Shown: one piece after another, positions 1 through 6,256 of the stretch
Layout: the number at the start of each line of letters is the position of its first letter
Position numbering within the stretch: the stretch's first letter is position 1
Source: Pseudacidovorax sp. RU35E
Lineage (GTDB): Bacteria > Pseudomonadota > Gammaproteobacteria > Burkholderiales > Burkholderiaceae_C
Direction of reading: 5' to 3'
DNA: 64,000 nt
Assembly (NCBI RefSeq): GCF_900156165.1
Contig: NZ_FTMY01000007.1
Span: forward strand, 62,001 to 126,000
The notes under the pieces: generated by a model
Databases searched by the model: none
Told to the model about the DNA's origin: nothing
The model's input: only the letters and a program-made list of their open reading frames with translations
Position numbers and translations under genes: made by a program

Positions 1-537
1 GGCCGGCGCCGGCTGATCGGCTCCTTCAACCACGGCTCCATGGCCAACGCCATGCTGCAGGCCATGGGCGCGCAGGCGGCAGCGCCCGGACGGCAGGTGG
101 TCTCGCTTTCGGGCGATGGTGGCTTCACCATGATGATGGGCGACTTCCTGAGCCTGGTGCAGCTGGGCCTGCCGGTGAAGGTGATCGTCTTCAACAACGG
201 CAGCCTGGGCTTCGTCGCCATGGAGATGAAGTCCGGCGGCTACCTGGACACCGGCACCGACTTGGCGAACCCGGACTTCGCGGCCATGGCAACGGCCATG
301 GGTGTGCGCGGCATCCGCGTCACCGATTCGACGGAGCTGGACGGCGCCCTGGCCGCCGCCTTCGCGCACGACGGCCCGGCGCTGGTGGACGTCGTCACCG
401 CCAAGCAGGAACTGGTGCTGCCGCCCAAGATCGAGGCGGAGCAGGCCAAGGGCTTCGGGCTGTACCTGCTCAAGGCCATCATGAATGGGCGTGGGGACGA
501 GGTGGTGGAGCTGGCGCGCACGAACCTGTGGCGCTGA
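1..537 (+). CDS. poxB: Thiamine-pyrophosphate enzyme, PoxB-type pyruvate oxidase/dehydrogenase (3' part)
   Basis: Only the last 178 codons are inside the window; the frame is open from base 1 and stops at 535-537. The segment holds the TPP/Mg-binding block: GDGGF, followed about 25 residues later by NNGSLGF. The flanking string [11 protein letters not shown] is typical of the C-terminal TPP domain of PoxB (pyruvate:ubiquinone oxidoreductase), a peripheral membrane enzyme making acetate and CO2 from pyruvate. The C-terminus has an alpha-helical tail ending LARTNLWR, in the position of the PoxB membrane-binding tail. Another TPP enzyme of the acetolactate-synthase superfamily is possible because the first two domains are not visible. 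The gene lies just upstream of the native mutS start. Confidence 0.75.
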   Translation, partial: GRRRLIGSFNHGSMANAMLQAMGAQAAAPGRQVVSLSGDGGFTMMMGDFLSLVQLGLPVKVIVFNNGSLGFVAMEMKSGGYLDTGTDLANPDFAAMATAMGVRGIRVTDSTELDGALAAAFAHDGPALVDVVTAKQELVLPPKIEAEQAKGFGLYLLKAIMNGRGDEVVELARTNLWR

Positions 538-642
538 GGACAGGGCGCCCGGGTCGATAATCCACGCCCTTCGTCATCCCGCACCGCAGCGGGCCGACCT
601 CGCGCACCGCATTCGCCATCCGGCAGCAGGCATGCGCGGCCC

Positions 643-750
643 CTGGACATCGACAAGCAATTGCAAGACCCGAGCACCGCCCTGCCGCCGCCGGCCAGCG
701 CCGACTTCTCCGCCCATACGCCGATGATGGCGGGGCGTGCGCTACTCTGA
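643..750 (+). pseudogene. mutS: Native 5' end of mutS, cut off by prophage insertion
   Basis: Reading from CTG 643 the frame encodes DIDKQLQD, then DFSAHTPMMA, and runs into phage DNA to a stop at 748-750. MutS proteins carry HTPMMxQYLRLKA near the N-terminus (E. coli has FDAHTPMMQQYL), so this is the original beginning of the mutS now found at 42991-45666. At codon level it aligns with the phage-side replacement (DKHLQE, then [10 protein letters not shown]). No ATG, GTG or TTG lies in frame upstream as far as I read (about base 598), so the native start is probably CTG 643, opposite GTG 42991 of the rebuilt gene. The 105 bp between poxB and this start contains GATAAT at 556-561, a possible -10 element without a convincing -35. 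Confidence 0.85.
724..732 (+). other. attL core (ATGATGGCG)
   Basis: These nine bases are identical to 43072-43080. To the left both sites read ACGCC, one mismatch, then the core, in the mutS frame T-P-M-M-A. To the right attL enters phage DNA while attR continues into mutS. Strand exchange must lie in or next to this block. Confidence 0.8.
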
Positions 751-770
751 AAAAGCACGCCTCGTCAGCA

Positions 771-793
771 GACCTACGCCAAAAGCTACGCCA
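771..793 (+). repeat. Putative integrase arm-type sites, left end
   Basis: ACCTACGCCA (772-781) and AGCTACGCCA (784-793) are tandem copies 12 bp apart, about 40-60 bp inside attL. Related copies lie near the integrase gene at 42846-42919. DUF4102 integrases carry an N-terminal arm-binding domain, so these are candidate arm sites; the binding role is inferred. Confidence 0.5.
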
Positions 794-832
794 CGACAGG
801 CACCCGCCGAACCTCGAAACCGCCCTAGAATA

Positions 833-848
833 CTGTACGGATTATCAG
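833..848 (+). promoter_or_regulatory. LexA-box-like operator
   Basis: CTGTACGGATTATCAG has the CTG-N10-CAG form of the proteobacterial SOS box and matches 10 of the 16 positions of the E. coli consensus. It lies directly upstream of the + strand gene at the left prophage end. LexA control is inferred. Confidence 0.5.
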
Positions 849-888
849 TATGTGGGCAGTACACCGACTTCGCCTTCGCGGCACCCGA

Positions 889-1305
889 ATGGACAAGACG
901 TGGATCGCAGCAGACGTCCACGTCGGCCGGCTGCGCATGGAAGAGCGAGACTTCGACCCTCGGCCCGCGCGCAAGCGCATGTCCGCCTATCTTGGCTGGC
1001 CAGACTCACGCGAGGGCTTCGTAATCCCGCCGCTGCAGCTGGCCAGGGTCGTCAAGATCATCGACCGCGGGGTGCTGATCACCGGCTTCGAGCTGCGCGA
1101 GTCGTCGTACGAGCCGAAGACGATCCGGCGAGAGCGTTTTGCGCAGACCTGGTGGTGTCTGCCCGTGCTCTTCGATGAGATGCAGGCAGCCGACCCGGTT
1201 GCGCCGCCGGCGCCGCCGGCACCGGCGGCGCGAGAGGACTGGCGCATGCGATCCTCTCGGGAGTACATGGAGCGGATCGGGCTGCTGCCGCCCGACTCGA
1301 TCTAG
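889..1305 (+). CDS. Hypothetical phage protein at left prophage end
   Basis: 138 residues from ATG 889. The frame also opens at ATG 850, but that codon abuts the LexA-like box (833-848), where transcription would have to start, so 889 is preferred; neither start has a clear Shine-Dalgarno sequence. The protein is soluble-looking, with a basic first half (EERDFDPRPARKRMSAYLGW), then VVKIIDRGVLITGFELRES, and an Ala/Pro-rich linker near the C-terminus. I recognise no family. It is the only rightward gene at this end, convergent with the spanin gene; the two stop codons share the bases CTAG at 1302-1305. Position and separate promoter suggest a lysogen-expressed or SOS-induced accessory gene. Confidence 0.6.
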   Translation: MDKTWIAADVHVGRLRMEERDFDPRPARKRMSAYLGWPDSREGFVIPPLQLARVVKIIDRGVLITGFELRESSYEPKTIRRERFAQTWWCLPVLFDEMQAADPVAPPAPPAPAAREDWRMRSSREYMERIGLLPPDSI

Positions 1306-1568
1306 CGCCCCAGGGGCGCAGTACACGCGGCCAACGCCGCCTCCAGCTCGGATTCGTATCCTTCACGCAGCAGCAGCTCAGCTTGAGCCGCCTGCACCCA
1401 GTGGTCGACGTCGACGCCCGACCGAAGCGCATCGGTCGGCATGACGGGCCGCGGCGGCGCCTGTACCCGGCATTCGACCGGGAGCGGCACGCTGACTCGG
1501 GTGGACGGCGCCGTGCTGCATGCCACCAGCGCGGCCGTCAGCGGGGCCAGGAAGAGCACGCGGGTCAT
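1302..1568 (-). CDS. Rz1-like outer-membrane spanin lipoprotein
   Basis: 88 residues starting MTRVLFLAPL. A short hydrophobic signal ends in ALVAC, a good lipobox, so the mature protein would begin with a lipidated Cys. A proline-rich stretch follows (VPLPVE, QAPPRPVMP), as in Rz1 o-spanins. Its ATG overlaps the stop of the Rz-like gene (ATGA at 1565-1568). Spanin pairs fuse inner and outer membranes in the last step of lysis of Gram-negative hosts. It is longer than lambda Rz1 (60 aa) because of a C-terminal helical segment. Confidence 0.75.
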   Translation of the reverse strand: MTRVLFLAPLTAALVACSTAPSTRVSVPLPVECRVQAPPRPVMPTDALRSGVDVDHWVQAAQAELLLREGYESELEAALAACTAPLGR

Positions 1569-1921
1569 GGCGCAGCCCTTCCCCTCAACCAGGCGTCGAC
1601 GCGCGCCTGGGCGCTCGCGCACGCATCGCCGGGCACGGCCGGCGGCGTGGACAGGATCGTCTGCGCCAGAGCCTGGTGCGCGCGCGCCTTGGCGGCCGCT
1701 GCGGCCTGGTCCTTCTTCGCGGCCGCAGCGCGCTGGTCGGCCAGGTCGCGCAGATCCTGCGTGGCATCGCTGCAGGCCGAAGCATCGCCTCGCGCTTCAT
1801 CGCGCTGGCCACGCAGCTCGGTGGCCGCGGTGCGCGCCTGCAGCCAAGCCCAACCCATGCCGGCGTTGCCGGCCACGCTGATGGCCAGAGCCACCAGAAG
1901 CGCCTGCATCGCGGCAGTCAT
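1565..1921 (-). CDS. Rz-like inner-membrane spanin
   Basis: 118 residues from ATG 1921, which overlaps the lysozyme stop. An N-terminal membrane segment (ALLVALAISVAGNAGMGWAW) is followed by a periplasmic alpha-helical, coiled-coil-like region rich in Ala, Gln, Lys and Asp. This is the layout of an i-spanin, which spans the periplasm to contact the Rz1 lipoprotein encoded next. The frame extends upstream as an alternative reading of the lysozyme gene, but only the part from 1921 makes sense. Assignment rests on topology and position between lysozyme and Rz1. Confidence 0.75.
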   Translation of the reverse strand: MTAAMQALLVALAISVAGNAGMGWAWLQARTAATELRGQRDEARGDASACSDATQDLRDLADQRAAAAKKDQAAAAAKARAHQALAQTILSTPPAVPGDACASAQARVDAWLRGRAAP

Positions 1922-2541
1922 GGAAAGGCCAGTTCGGCGGCCGCGATAGCGTCGCGCGCGGGCAAGCCCAGGAACACCAGGCGCGTGGCGTGCCGGCGCC
2001 GCTGCAGGCCCTTGAGCACCTGGCCACCAGCTCGGACCCACTTCGGCAGTTCGTCGGCAGCACCCTGTGCATCGCCGGCGTTGAGCTTGCGCAGGAAGGT
2101 GCTCGGCCGGCCATCGGCCAGGAAGAGGATGCCATCGCGGCCGCGGCCGCCCGGGCCCGTGTTGTAGACCGTGGAGACCACCGCATCCCATTGCCGCTGG
2201 TCGAGGTCGACCTGCACCGCAGCTCGAGCGGCCGGCTCGAAGTCGCGCACGATCCGCCGCGCATAGCGCGCGTCCGCATCGGCCTGGCTGATGACCAGGC
2301 CCGGTCTCACGTCCTGCGTGTCGCCCCATCCGATGGTCCACGGCACGCCGCTGACGCCGGCGAAGCCAGCCGGAACCCCGGACAGGTTGTAAGGGTCGAT
2401 GCCGGCGCGGCGCAGCGCGGCAAACAGCGGTGACGCTGGATCCGGGTACGCACGCAGCCTGCAGGCCTCGTAGTAGTGATTGAGGACGTGGCAATCCTCG
2501 CCAACGCGGCGATCCGCGTTGGGCCCATCATCGGTAGCCAT
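1918..2541 (-). CDS. Phage lysozyme (endolysin), GH24 family
   Basis: 207 residues. It contains the T4/P22-lysozyme-type active-site region: YYEACRLRAYPD with Glu25 as likely catalytic acid and Asp34 downstream, then WTIGWGDT with Thr75. About 30 residues are inserted between the Asp and the GWGDT block, compared with the compact E-x8-D-x5-T arrangement. It cleaves the glycan strands of peptidoglycan. No signal peptide or SAR anchor is visible, so export should need a holin; two membrane-protein genes lie just upstream. It is followed by overlapping Rz and Rz1 genes, a standard lysis cassette. Confidence 0.85.
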   Translation of the reverse strand: MATDDGPNADRRVGEDCHVLNHYYEACRLRAYPDPASPLFAALRRAGIDPYNLSGVPAGFAGVSGVPWTIGWGDTQDVRPGLVISQADADARYARRIVRDFEPAARAAVQVDLDQRQWDAVVSTVYNTGPGGRGRDGILFLADGRPSTFLRKLNAGDAQGAADELPKWVRAGGQVLKGLQRRRHATRLVFLGLPARDAIAAAELAFP

Positions 2542-2546
2542 GGAAC

Positions 2547-3059
2547 TCAGCCTTCCTTGATCGTCGACGCCGTGGGCGGCGGGTTGTCGGCCAGGGGCAC
2601 CACCGCGGACGACGGCGGCTCATCGAGCGGCACGCCGGCCCGCAGCCGGCCGGCCTGCTGGTCCAGCTTGGCCTTGGCCAAAGTGCGCACCCATGTGAAG
2701 AAGGCATTGCCCATCCACCCCGCGATCAGAACGCCGCCGAATCGCAGCTCGCGCGTGACCGTGCCGGGCCACTTGGACTCCACCATGATCATGAGCACGT
2801 AGACCGCCAGTCCTGCGAGCAGCGCTGTGACCAGGTCGCGGCGCGACTCCTTCAACACGAGGAAGACGGCACGGTTGTCGTTGGCCAGCGTGAAGATGGT
2901 CTTGAAGACGCCGCCGAACAGGCCGCCCACCGCGGCCGTGACCAGGCTCTCGTAGTCCCACATGTAGACCTCCTGCGCGAAGGTCGCGGCGGAGGCAAAG
3001 CGGGCGAGGGCATAGAAGCAGATGCACATGGCCACGTTGACGAAGAGCCGGTGCTTCAT
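2547..3059 (-). CDS. Membrane protein, candidate holin
   Basis: 170 residues. A first hydrophobic segment (VNVAMCICFYALARFASA) could be a signal or TM helix; further TM-like stretches are LVTAALLGLF-type at about 38-60, LVTALLAGLAVYVLMIMV at about 76-95 and VLIAGWMGNAFFTWV at about 109-125. The C-terminal tail is charged and Pro-rich. Its place directly before the lysozyme suggests a holin, but it is longer than most and I do not recognise the family. The start overlaps the stop of the next upstream membrane protein (ATGA at 3056-3059), so the two may act together. Confidence 0.55.
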   Translation of the reverse strand: MKHRLFVNVAMCICFYALARFASAATFAQEVYMWDYESLVTAAVGGLFGGVFKTIFTLANDNRAVFLVLKESRRDLVTALLAGLAVYVLMIMVESKWPGTVTRELRFGGVLIAGWMGNAFFTWVRTLAKAKLDQQAGRLRAGVPLDEPPSSAVVPLADNPPPTASTIKEG

Positions 3060-3577
3060 GTGTTCACAGCCTTGTAGATGGCGCGCAGCAGCTGCGCGTT
3101 GAGAGAGATGGCGTAGATGAAGGCCAGTCCGACGCTCTCGATGCCCTGGCGCTCGTAAAGCCAGAACAGCGCGCCGCTGGTCTGCAGGGGCAGCGACAAC
3201 ACTCCCAGATAGCCCCAGGTGAACGCCGAGATCACGGCCGCCAGCGTGGCCAGCTTGCGAGGCCAGCGGATTGCCAGCGAGCCAGGGAAGAACGCCAGAG
3301 CCACGGCATGCGGCACGATCAGCAGCAGCGACACGATGAATGCGAAGCCGATGGCGTGTGCGCCCGGCAGGCCATGCTCCAGCGCCGCCACCTTGTGCAG
3401 CATCGACGGCGCGAGCCGGAAGATGTAGGTGATGGGACCGGCCAGGTCGTTGATGAAGGACAGCGTGACGAAGGCCGTCAGCAGGCGCACTTCGAGGCGG
3501 TCCTGCTGCTCGGGCGTCGGCACAGCAGCGGCGCTCAAGCCGCGCAGAACTTCCGGTGTCAGATGTTTGATGTGCAT
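3056..3577 (-). CDS. Multi-pass membrane protein of lysis region
   Basis: 173 residues from ATG 3577 (MHIKHLTPEVLRG). At least four hydrophobic segments: LLTAFVTLSFINDLAGPITYIF, AIGFAFIVSLLLIVPHAVALAFF, LATLAAVISAFTWGYLGVLSL and VGLAFIYAISLNAQLL. No family recognised. It is translationally coupled to the candidate holin gene and lies between the tail-fibre module and lysozyme, so a role in lysis timing or in superinfection exclusion is possible. The frame extends further upstream but that part overlaps and mirrors the preceding gene. Confidence 0.6.
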   Translation of the reverse strand: MHIKHLTPEVLRGLSAAAVPTPEQQDRLEVRLLTAFVTLSFINDLAGPITYIFRLAPSMLHKVAALEHGLPGAHAIGFAFIVSLLLIVPHAVALAFFPGSLAIRWPRKLATLAAVISAFTWGYLGVLSLPLQTSGALFWLYERQGIESVGLAFIYAISLNAQLLRAIYKAVNT

Positions 3578-3587
3578 CGGCCCGCCC

Positions 3588-4295
3588 TCAGATGAGGGTA
3601 TCGAGGTTGTCGAGGAAGAAGAGCCGCCAGCTCTTGTAGCGGCCGAGCACCTGCGCTTCAGACAGAGCGCCGGCATACACCTCGACGGCCCGGCTGATGA
3701 AGGTCTTGTCACTGGTCTGAGCCAGGCCGTTGACGCGGAACGGTCCGCGCGGCGCAATCTGCGGCGCCGTGGACGAGTAAAGGTACTTTTGCAGGCGACC
3801 GCCATTGCCGACGTACAACGTCAGGCTGGTGCCGGACACCACCAGCGCAGCAAAGATGTCGCGACCCGCAACGCGCACGTTGGTGTCAATCGTTTCGTCG
3901 GTTGTGTCTCCTGTTCGAACGCCAATCGACGCATTGCCCGTTGGGGCTACCATCAGACCACTCCAGCCTCCTACGTTGTCCCACGTCGACACGGGAAGCC
4001 GCACCGACGATTCGCCGGAAGGGAAATCGGAGTTGAAGACCGTGCACGCGGAATAGGAAGCCGTCACGATTGGCGTTGCCAGATTGATCGCAGCCGGGCC
4101 TGTGAGGCGAACACCAAAATCCTCAAAGACGACAGGGCCTCCGCCATAAAAACTAGGCACGCCTCCCAAACTCAACGACCTGCTGAGCGAGCCCTCGCCC
4201 GCCCAGGCGCCGCTGAATGCAGCGGCAACGTCTAACGGTGGCTTCGCGAACGCGACAGGGTTCTGGAAAGTTGGCGTACGAGTGATGATCTGCAT
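3588..4295 (-). CDS. Putative lectin-like tail-associated protein
   Basis: 235 residues, rich in Gly, Ser, Thr and Val and predicted all-beta by eye. The C-terminal part (DKTFISRAVEVYAGALSEAQ, then GRYKSWRLFF) looks like the end of LamG/concanavalin-type domains, where 'ALS.AEV...Y' is common. It follows the tail-spike gene by 9 bp and precedes the lysis genes, so it probably binds or decorates the fibre, or recognises surface glycans. Base composition is visibly less GC-rich than the structural genes, like the spike gene. Function is inferred from context. Confidence 0.5.
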   Translation of the reverse strand: MQIITRTPTFQNPVAFAKPPLDVAAAFSGAWAGEGSLSRSLSLGGVPSFYGGGPVVFEDFGVRLTGPAAINLATPIVTASYSACTVFNSDFPSGESSVRLPVSTWDNVGGWSGLMVAPTGNASIGVRTGDTTDETIDTNVRVAGRDIFAALVVSGTSLTLYVGNGGRLQKYLYSSTAPQIAPRGPFRVNGLAQTSDKTFISRAVEVYAGALSEAQVLGRYKSWRLFFLDNLDTLI

Positions 4296-4304
4296 GCGTT
4301 ACTC

Positions 4305-6197
4305 CTAGGTGGTAAACGTGATGTCGAAGCACTGGAGGTAGTTGTCCAGCGGAACGGCGATACCGTCGATCAGTACAGTTTCGACATCGCCTGAGTCGTC
4401 CCGGACGTTGCCCCCCAATCGGCCATATAGGAGGCGCGCACCCACTGGCACATCCGCCGTGCAGCGGATGACGATCCGCTTGGCTGATGCCATGTAGACC
4501 GACTCGATAAGCGTTCCATCAACCGCCAACTCAAAGCCAGCGAAGCCGCGGCGCGGGTTGCCAGTAGCCGTGTCACAGGTCTCGATGACGGCCTTGCTGC
4601 CCGGCACGTCGAGGTCGATGGTGATGATTCGACCTGCGCGGCGGATGGCGGAGGCACGAAGTCCCGTGTAGACCCGGCTGTCGATGGCATGCGCCTTGAT
4701 GGCCCGCCCGATGTGAGCACCCATGAGGCGGCTGCTCTCGGCCGACAGGTGAACGCCATCGTTCCAAGGCGCAAGCACGGTCTGAAGCGGATACACGGGA
4801 GTCGCCACGAATGCATTTGGCAGCTCCTCGGCGACGTCGGCTTGCGCGCCGGCCGCTCCGAAGTTGTAGACGCCCGCGGTCTGATACATCGGGAACAGGA
4901 CTTCCTGCACTTGGCCGGTAATGGCCTTCACGTCGGCGTCGATGTCCGCGAAGAGCTGCAGGAGCATGTTCTTGTATTCGGTTCGGTCGAATGGACCGTT
5001 CTCGCCCTGCAGAAATGGGACGGCTAGCAGCACGTATGTCTTGCCTTGCGTCGTCGCCAGATTTCTGGCTGCCGTCACCTGGGCAATGAGGCGGGCATAG
5101 GGTGCGGTGCCTTTCACCAGACCAGTCAGCGGGGTGCCGCCGCGGCCAGCGCAGGAACCGAGGAGCTGGAAGGGGTAGTCGCCCGGTGCGACGCCATCGG
5201 CCAGCAGCTCGCGCTTGATCTGGTCGCAGCAGCCAGACAGTGGCGTTTCGCCTGGGTTTGAGATGCCGGCAGCAGCCACATCAATGCCAACGCGGACGCT
5301 CTCCACCAGCGGCACGAGCGATGCATAGGGAGACGCGTCCCCGTACACATCAGGGCGGGTGCCGCTTGAGAACATCAGGCTATCGAATGGCTGCGTGGTG
5401 CTGATGGCCGCGCTTGCGCCCACCAAAGAACGCTCGCCCATGGACAGCGACTGGCCGTACATGATGATGTGGCAGATCTCGGCCGGGAAGGCCTGTGCTA
5501 CCCGGGGGGCGAAACGGCGGGCGCGCAGCACTTTTGTCTCTACTTCGCTGAGCGCGGCATAAGTGGCTTCCACGCCCCGCCGCCCGAACCTGACCGCACT
5601 GGATCCGTCGGCACCCGTCACGATCAACGGCTCGCTGGAATGCAGGAGCCGTGTACCGTAGAGCTTGCCGCCGACGTCGAATGCTGCCGCCTGGAAGGAA
5701 TCCTTGGTGACGCCTGCGACGGATGTCGTACCGTCTTGAGCGACGAAATTCGTAATGCCCCCACCGGGACGCTGACCGATGAGGCCATCGAATTCACTTC
5801 CGCTGAGAGGATCCAGAACCGGCACCAGCTGGCCGCCCCGCTTGACATATGTGGTCGTCCGCGTGAGGCCATCCACGCCTGCCGCAAGAATCGTGGCAAC
5901 ACCCTCGTCCGGCAGATCTGCCAGCGCCTGCGCTTTAGATGCCTTGATGTTCACGGTTGAGAGTGAAACCGTTGCGGCGTCTGTGGCCTGCCCCGCTGCG
6001 ACCTCACTTGCGAGACGGTTGGCGCCGGTCACAGTTTGTGCGTAATCAGCACCCAGGTCCTGCTCAATGCCGGCCCATGTCTTCTTGGTCTGCCCTTTGC
6101 GGTCAGTCGCCGTGGGCGATGGCGACGTTGCAAGATCCTCGATGTGCTTCAGGTCCTTTGCACCGTCGTCGAAGGTCTGGAAAGTCAATCCGGCCAT
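4305..6197 (-). CDS. Tail spike/fibre with SGNH (sialate-O-acetylesterase-like) hydrolase domain
   Basis: 630 residues. The N-terminal 200 residues look like a virion-attachment and beta-rich stem. From about residue 245 there is an SGNH-hydrolase domain: IIMYGQSLSMGE carries the nucleophile Ser in GQS, LLAVPFLQGENG resembles the QGE block of carbohydrate esterase families, and WNDGVHLSAES gives the Asp and His of the triad. The likely substrate is an acetylated surface polysaccharide, which the phage would deacetylate during adsorption. A beta-rich C-terminal domain follows. The gene sits behind its own upstream terminator and has lower GC, as expected for an exchangeable host-range module. 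Confidence 0.7.
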   Translation of the reverse strand: MAGLTFQTFDDGAKDLKHIEDLATSPSPTATDRKGQTKKTWAGIEQDLGADYAQTVTGANRLASEVAAGQATDAATVSLSTVNIKASKAQALADLPDEGVATILAAGVDGLTRTTTYVKRGGQLVPVLDPLSGSEFDGLIGQRPGGGITNFVAQDGTTSVAGVTKDSFQAAAFDVGGKLYGTRLLHSSEPLIVTGADGSSAVRFGRRGVEATYAALSEVETKVLRARRFAPRVAQAFPAEICHIIMYGQSLSMGERSLVGASAAISTTQPFDSLMFSSGTRPDVYGDASPYASLVPLVESVRVGIDVAAAGISNPGETPLSGCCDQIKRELLADGVAPGDYPFQLLGSCAGRGGTPLTGLVKGTAPYARLIAQVTAARNLATTQGKTYVLLAVPFLQGENGPFDRTEYKNMLLQLFADIDADVKAITGQVQEVLFPMYQTAGVYNFGAAGAQADVAEELPNAFVATPVYPLQTVLAPWNDGVHLSAESSRLMGAHIGRAIKAHAIDSRVYTGLRASAIRRAGRIITIDLDVPGSKAVIETCDTATGNPRRGFAGFELAVDGTLIESVYMASAKRIVIRCTADVPVGARLLYGRLGGNVRDDSGDVETVLIDGIAVPLDNYLQCFDITFTT

Positions 6198-6212
6198 ATG
6201 GTCCTTAAGAAT

Positions 6213-6237
6213 GAAAAAGGCCGCTCAAGAGCGGCCT
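6213..6237 (-). terminator. Rho-independent terminator before the tail-spike gene
   Basis: A perfect 9-bp inverted repeat (AGGCCGCTC, loop AA, GAGCGGCCT at 6218-6237) is followed on the minus strand by TTTTTC. It lies between the tail-tip gene (ends 6257) and the spike start (6197), so late transcription must read through or restart here. Confidence 0.8.
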
Positions 6238-6256
6238 GGTGGCGTTGTTGTCGCGG

